Positions 14,850 through 18,418 of a stretch of DNA of 18,418 nt are shown in pieces. The notes under the pieces are model-generated. The model worked only from the letters and a program-made list of their open reading frames with translations, did no database searches and was not told the origin of the DNA. Position 1 is the first letter of the stretch. Every line of letters starts with the position of its first letter. The position numbers and the translations under genes are program-made. The stretch is from NCBI RefSeq assembly GCF_947255005.1, contig NZ_CAMYFI010000046.1:1-18418 (forward strand). The letters run 5' to 3'. The DNA is from an uncultured Tessaracoccus sp. (GTDB lineage Bacteria; Actinomycetota; Actinomycetes; Propionibacteriales; Propionibacteriaceae).

Positions 14850-15730
14850 TCTATCCGCTCGTCAAGGAGATGGCTGCTGTCGGTGCCCCGGTGAGGGTGC
14901 CGGTGGCGGTCGCGTGCCGGATACTGGGATTGTCCAAACAGGGCTACTACAAGTGGCTCAAGCAGCCGATTTCGGTGCGTGAGGCCGAGGAACGTGAGTT
15001 GATCGCCGTGCTACGCAAGCTCCATGCCGACGACCCCGAGGGCGGCTACCGGGTGCTGGCCGACGACATCGGCGAGCTGGGCTACACACTCTCCGAGCGC
15101 AGAGTCTGGCGGCTGTGCCGGGTCGCTGGCATCCAATCGGTCATCGTCACACGCACATCGCGCTACAAGAAGGCAGGGGCACCGGTCCACGATGACCTCG
15201 TGCAGCGTCAGTTCACCGCTGAGGGCCCCAATGAACTATGGCTGACCGACATCACCGAGCACCGCACTCGTGAGGGAAAGGTGTATCTGTGTGCGATCAA
15301 GGATGTGTTCTCCAACCGGATCGTGGGCTACTCGATCGACACCAGGATGAAGGCCCGCATCACGGTCAACGCGCTCGAGATGGCAGTGGCCCACCGAGGG
15401 CAGCCGGCCGGGGTGATCGTGCACTCGGACCGCGGCTCTCAATTCCGCTCCAGACGCTTCCTGAAAGCCCTGAAACGTCACGGGCTCCGCGGCTCAATGG
15501 GCCGCGTGGGGGCCTGTGGTGACAACGCTGCGATGGAGTCGTTCTTCGCGCTCCTGCAGAAGAACGTCCTCGACCGACGGTCCTGGAGCACACGAGAGGA
15601 ACTACGGCTGGCGATCGTGTCCTGGATCGAGGGCAAGTATCACCGCAAACGCCGTCAACGCCGACTCGGGAAACTCTCCCCTGTCGAGTTCGAACTCATC
15701 ATGAAACCAACCGCTACACTGGCGGCATAA
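14846..15730 (+). CDS. IS3-family transposase OrfB, DDE integrase domain
   Basis: A 294-residue catalytic part of the transposase, belonging to the retroviral-integrase (rve) fold. An N-terminal HTH_21-like segment (about 40-100, LHADDPEGGYRVLADDIGEL) precedes the catalytic core. The DDE triad is complete: Asp135 in LTDITEH, Asp195 in HSDRGSQF and Glu231 in AAMESFF, with 35 residues between the last two as in the IS3 family. The C-terminus ends shortly before the right inverted repeat, with LGKLSPVEFE typical of the family. No stop or frameshift is seen, so the element may still move. Translation is probably by frameshift fusion with OrfA. Confidence 0.93.
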   Translation: MIYPLVKEMAAVGAPVRVPVAVACRILGLSKQGYYKWLKQPISVREAEERELIAVLRKLHADDPEGGYRVLADDIGELGYTLSERRVWRLCRVAGIQSVIVTRTSRYKKAGAPVHDDLVQRQFTAEGPNELWLTDITEHRTREGKVYLCAIKDVFSNRIVGYSIDTRMKARITVNALEMAVAHRGQPAGVIVHSDRGSQFRSRRFLKALKRHGLRGSMGRVGACGDNAAMESFFALLQKNVLDRRSWSTREELRLAIVSWIEGKYHRKRRQRRLGKLSPVEFELIMKPTATLAA

Positions 15731-15827
15731 ACCCGGAGGTCAACCAAACCTTCAGCGGACCCTCGTCGAGCATCCGCAGCGCGCGCTCGCGCATCTCGGG
15801 CGAGTACTTCTGATTCATCGGTTCCAT
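15714..15827 (-). pseudogene. Remnant of another IS3-family orfA, first ~24 codons
   Basis: On the minus strand a start (ATG at 15827, second ATG at 15818) opens with MNQKYSPEMRERALRML, the recognisable beginning of an actinobacterial IS3-family OrfA. After about 24 codons the frame crosses the right end of the intact IS3 element at 15754 and stops inside it at TAG 15714-15716. It is oriented opposite to the intact element and has a different OrfA sequence, so it comes from a distinct insertion sequence. About 50-60 bases upstream of its start may be the original left end of that element. Confidence 0.75.
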
Positions 15828-16540
15828 CCTTGCTTGAAGAACGGAACGAAACCCAGGGCGCTTCATTGTGAGCCACATGGGGCCTCGACGGCCTCACGTG
15901 TCGTTGAATGGATGGTGAGCAATGATCATGGATGGCAACTTCCGCAGGGTGGATGCCCTCGAACGCCAGCATGGACCATACCGGTAGCGGCTCGCACGGA
16001 CGCCGAACCGTCTTATTGGTTGTAGATGCGTAACCATGGCCACCTACTATCTCGGCTTGTTTCCCTCGTCGGGCGGAGAAGCGCGTGAGTGGAGCGGCTA
16101 CGGTTCCTTTCTCTCCATCCCGACCTCATGTGAGCGCCACAAATTCCTGTGCGAGCGGAAATCCGACGCGTCCTGCGGACGATGATGGTGGCTCCTTCGA
16201 GGCTGCCGTCATCGCCCTCTGGCCGGGTGCCCTGCTCCTAACCAAGTGGCTTGGGTGCAGCCTCTGTGCTGAAGTGCATGGACGCGGGACTCTGCGGCAA
16301 CGACATACGGCTCACCGTAAGCGCGGGGGATTGCGATGGGCAGGTCGTCGTTGGGATCCATGAGCTGGCGAAGCAGAGGTCGAGCTAAATGGCTTGGTCG
16401 CTGCTTCCATGGACGACAAGGCCAGTCATTTCGACGCCGGTCAGACGATCGAATCGGCCATCGAAGCCAGATGCCTGCTTGATGTGCCGAATGATGGCAG
16501 AGTCCCGACGAGACTCACTCGCGGCCCCGGGTAGGTAGGG
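15828..16540. other. About 700 bp without recognisable genes
   Basis: Several short frames exist on both strands, the longest about 90 codons, but none resembles a known family, has a convincing ribosome binding site, or forms an operon. The proximal ~55 bases may be the left end of the truncated IS. A minus-strand frame ending at 16385 (its last ~45 codons, RRDSAIIRHIKQASGFDGRF) looks protein-like and could be debris of a host gene, but I cannot identify it. The region is best described as an IS-scarred spacer. Confidence 0.45.
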
Positions 16541-16664
16541 GCGGACCGCCCCATGGGGGGCTGTTGTGTGGATTGTTGGTTTTGTTTTGGTGGATGCGGG
16601 GAGGTGTAGCCCCATGCCGGGTGATTGTGGTGGTTGTGTTCGGTGTTGCAGTCGTTGATGGCTA
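16541..16664 (-). pseudogene. C-terminal scrap of an IS3-family transposase
   Basis: Read on the minus strand from about 16664, the frame gives VAINDCNTEHNHHNHPAWGY followed by TSPHPPKQNQQSTQQPP. This is a degenerate version of the C-terminal segment of the transposase at the right edge of the window (ISDWKTEYNHHRRHSSLGY, then ARQSTQQTQ). The expected HSSLGY or HSALGY has become HPAWGY. No catalytic residues remain. The fragment directly abuts the 3' end of the unknown membrane-protein gene, so it lies on one side of that gene with a related transposase on the other. Confidence 0.6.
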
Positions 16665-17330
16665 CTTTTCTATTGCGATGAGAGCTTTCGCCACGCGCAC
16701 CATCTCATCAATGTCAACGTAGCGGCTCGTCATTATAAACGTTTGTCCCGGTGCAGCTTTCAACTCCATGGCGCACGTAATCGACCTCTTCTCTTTCGTC
16801 GATGCCGGGTTCAGATAGCAACAACCACCATCAAACTGTTGTAGCTCTTGCTGCCCCTCACCTATCCTTTCCGGGTTCGAACGCCTACCTAAAGCAACGA
16901 AGACGATCATCCTCTGGCCGTCTCTGTAGACAGGTTTTATGATCTTGCCTATTTCTTGGAGTTCCAGTTCCCAGTTTTCGAGCTTTTTCGGTAGAACCTC
17001 GTTCAGTGTGGCGTACCTCTCGGCGATTTGATTTGACCTGATCGGGTTGTCCGTTGGTGGCTGTTGCGTTGTAGGCGCAACAGTGCTGGGGGTCGGTGTG
17101 GGTTCTGACGCCGGTGGTGGTTCCGATTGTGTGTCTGTTGTTGATGGTGTTGGTTCGGTCGACGCGTTAGAGGAAGATCCGCCACTTGTGGGCCAGAGGG
17201 CCCACACTAAGACCGCGACAAGGGCGACAGTGAGAACACCAATCGCCACGAAGTAGGGTGTGCGGTTAGGGCGGGGTGCGTGAGAACTGCCACCGTAACC
17301 GGGGGCACCTGGTTGCGCAGACAAAGACAT
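16662..17330 (-). CDS. Unknown single-pass membrane protein with Pro/Thr/Ser stalk
   Basis: A 222-residue protein with no family I recognise. Layout: a short Gly/Pro cytoplasmic head (1-24, SAQPGAPGYGGSSHAPRPN), one membrane span (about 26-46), a Pro/Thr/Ser/Glu-rich stalk (48-95) that would cross the cell wall, and an extracytoplasmic domain (about 96-222) with three cysteines, two of them adjacent in GGCCYLNPAS. The frame is open upstream into a transposase, but ATG 17330 has AGGAG (17338-17342) seven bases before it; ATG 17333 is the alternative. The last codons lie at the junction with an IS scrap, so the native C-terminus may be lost. Base composition of the C-terminal half looks lower in GC than the core genes. 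Confidence 0.68.
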   Translation of the reverse strand: MSLSAQPGAPGYGGSSHAPRPNRTPYFVAIGVLTVALVAVLVWALWPTSGGSSSNASTEPTPSTTDTQSEPPPASEPTPTPSTVAPTTQQPPTDNPIRSNQIAERYATLNEVLPKKLENWELELQEIGKIIKPVYRDGQRMIVFVALGRRSNPERIGEGQQELQQFDGGCCYLNPASTKEKRSITCAMELKAAPGQTFIMTSRYVDIDEMVRVAKALIAIEK

Positions 17331-17499
17331 CATAAAACTCCTACCCACACAGTGCGTATCGAAACACCACAATAACAAACAGGCTAACCACGCCCCCCCA
17401 TAAGCAGGCTCATGAGTTGCTGGAACTGTCGCTTCACTACCCCTCGGACTGACCGGGTGATTCGACGGCGACTTTGCCGGGCAGTGAGTCCGATGGGGT

Positions 17500-18396
17500 C
17501 CCTGGGGAACCGGGGTGACCTGCCCCCGCGGTTGGGTTCGGACGTTGTGTGAGTCGTTGGTTTGCGTTTGTTGGGTGCTTTGCCGAGCGTACTCGGCTGG
17601 GGTTAGGTAGCCCAGTGATGAGTGCCGGCGGTGGTGGTTGTACTCGGTCTTCCAGTCGCTGATCATTACGCGGGTGTGGAGTAGCGAGTAGAAGGTGTTG
17701 ATGTTGAGGCACTCGTCGCGGGTCCTGCTGTTGAACGATTCGATGTAGTCGTTGCGCCACGGTGACCCGGGCGGGATGTAGCTCAGGCCGGTGCGGGTGC
17801 CGGCCCAGTGCGTCATGGCCTCACTGATCAGTTCGGGCCCGTTGTCGTAGCGCAGCGTCGCTGGGGTGCCGTGGTCAGCGGCGAGCGCTTCGAGGTGGCA
17901 GGTGAGCTTCGTGGCGGTGATCGAACGGTCGGCCAGGCCTGCGATGCATTCGCGAGTGTGCTCGTCGACGATGGAGCAGATCTTGATCGGCCGGCCGCGT
18001 TCGTCGCTGTCGAATTGGAAGTCGACCACCCACACCAGGTTCGGCGCCGAGGCGGAGGGCGCGTCGGCGGTGGAGGCACCCACGCGTTTGCGGCGGCGAC
18101 GTTGCGGCACGCGGAGGCCCTCCTCGCGCCACAGCCGCTGGATCTTCTTGTGGTTCACCATCCAGCCCTCCGCGCAGGGCGTCGTGATACGCCCTGCGGT
18201 ATCCCCATCTTGGGTGCTTCTTCGCCTACGCCCAGAGCCAGTCGCGTAATGCCCGGTCCGGATCCGCGGCCGTTTCCCGGTGCAGGGGGCGCCGGTAGGC
18301 GGAGCGCGACAGCCCGGCCAGACGGCACGCCATCCGCTCACTCACCCGCAGTGCCCGGATCAGGTGAGCGGATGGCGGCGCGGCGTCTGCCTGGGC
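17500..18396 (-). pseudogene. IS3-family transposase OrfB with stop and frameshift
   Basis: Minus-strand orfB of a second IS3-type element. The N-terminal part (18396 down to about 18180) reads LRVSERMACRLAGLSRSAYR and on to DWLWA, then an in-frame TAG (18226-18228) and AKKHPRWGYRRAYHDA. Near 18170-18180 the frame shifts by one base and resumes as EGWMVNHKKIQRLWREEG. The catalytic core follows: Asp in VWVVDFQFDSD, Asp in RYDNGPEL and Glu in YIESFNSRTRDE (34 residues between the last two), then HSSLGYLTPAEYA. No stop follows; the frame runs on into the neighbouring gene, so the 3' boundary (17500) is approximate. Two lesions make it inactive. Confidence 0.83.
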
Positions 18397-18418
18397 CTAG
18401 AAGTTTCCCTCCGCCAAC
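18397..18418 (-). pseudogene. Last codons of IS3-family OrfA, cut by window edge
   Basis: The minus strand reads LAEGNF and then TAG (18397-18399), the usual ending of OrfA proteins in this IS3 group. The rest lies outside the window, so whether this orfA is intact cannot be judged. Confidence 0.5.

Larger units (their letters stand above)
14489..15754 (+). mobile_element. IS3-family insertion sequence, apparently complete
   Basis: A 1266-bp element bounded by 16-bp inverted repeats that differ at one position: TGACGGTTTGGTTGAC at 14489-14504 and, read inward from the right, TGAAGGTTTGGTTGAC at 15754-15739. TGA termini, two overlapping frames with orfB in the -1 frame, and the ~1.27-kb length all fit the IS3 family. 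The flanking bases (CTGC on the left, GCGG on the right) do not form a target-site duplication. Confidence 0.88.
17500..18418 (-). mobile_element. IS3-family element, decayed and cut by the window edge
   Basis: Contains the end of orfA, the defective orfB and an undefined inner end. I could not identify its inverted repeat near 17440-17520. The outer end lies beyond 18418. Confidence 0.65.

Noticed and set aside
13328..15760. Integrative island using ssrA as attachment site
   Set aside because: No integrase and no repeat of the ssrA 3' end was found downstream in the window. Insertion sequences explain the region.
18181..18341. First ~50 codons of the 559-codon minus-strand frame
   Set aside because: They are out of frame. 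The real transposase N-terminus lies in another frame that carries a stop and then shifts.
1..18418. CRISPR array or phage module
   Set aside because: No regularly spaced direct repeats and no cas, capsid, portal or lysis genes were seen.

Overview
The window looks like chromosome from a high-GC actinobacterium. The evidence is the order prfB-ftsE-ftsX-M23 hydrolase-smpB-ssrA, the tmRNA tag ending in DFALAA, GTG starts, and several genes placed directly behind a TANNNT -10 box with no leader. Propionibacteriales is plausible, but the sequence alone does not prove it.

Layout. Bases 1-36 are the 3' end of an initiator tRNA with a strong terminator behind it (49-82). A RelBE-type toxin-antitoxin pair (313-790) and a small DUF4870-type membrane protein (995-1381) follow, each ending in a long hairpin. 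From 1531 to 6286 a tightly packed five-gene operon encodes a peptide/nickel-type ABC importer: a lipoprotein binding protein, two permeases and two ATPases. Next come serA (6334-7527, serine synthesis) and, convergent to it, hisN (7534-8319, a histidinol-phosphatase-like enzyme). prfB is divergent from hisN. The block ftsE, ftsX and a coiled-coil M23 peptidase forms a cell-division module: the FtsEX ATPase/permease pair probably controls the secreted cell-wall hydrolase encoded next to it. smpB and ssrA, the two parts of trans-translation, close the conserved core at 13693.

From about 13698 to the right edge the window is an insertion-sequence graveyard. A 5'-truncated IS481-family element starts about four bases after the tmRNA body and carries the only clear terminator behind ssrA. 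An intact-looking 1266-bp IS3-family element (14489-15754) cuts it off. That element has matching inverted repeats, two overlapping frames, a CCCAAAA slip site and a complete DDE triad. Its right flank is the first ~24 codons of a different IS3-family orfA, and no target duplication is visible. About 700 bp of unrecognised DNA and another transposase scrap follow, then a single-pass membrane protein of unknown function (16662-17330, minus strand), then a decayed IS3-family transposase that runs off the end.

I see no CRISPR array, phage module or clear new defence system. The best candidates for a second look are the unknown membrane protein between IS remnants, the IS insertion touching ssrA, the run of apparently leaderless genes, and the uncertain substrate of the ABC importer.
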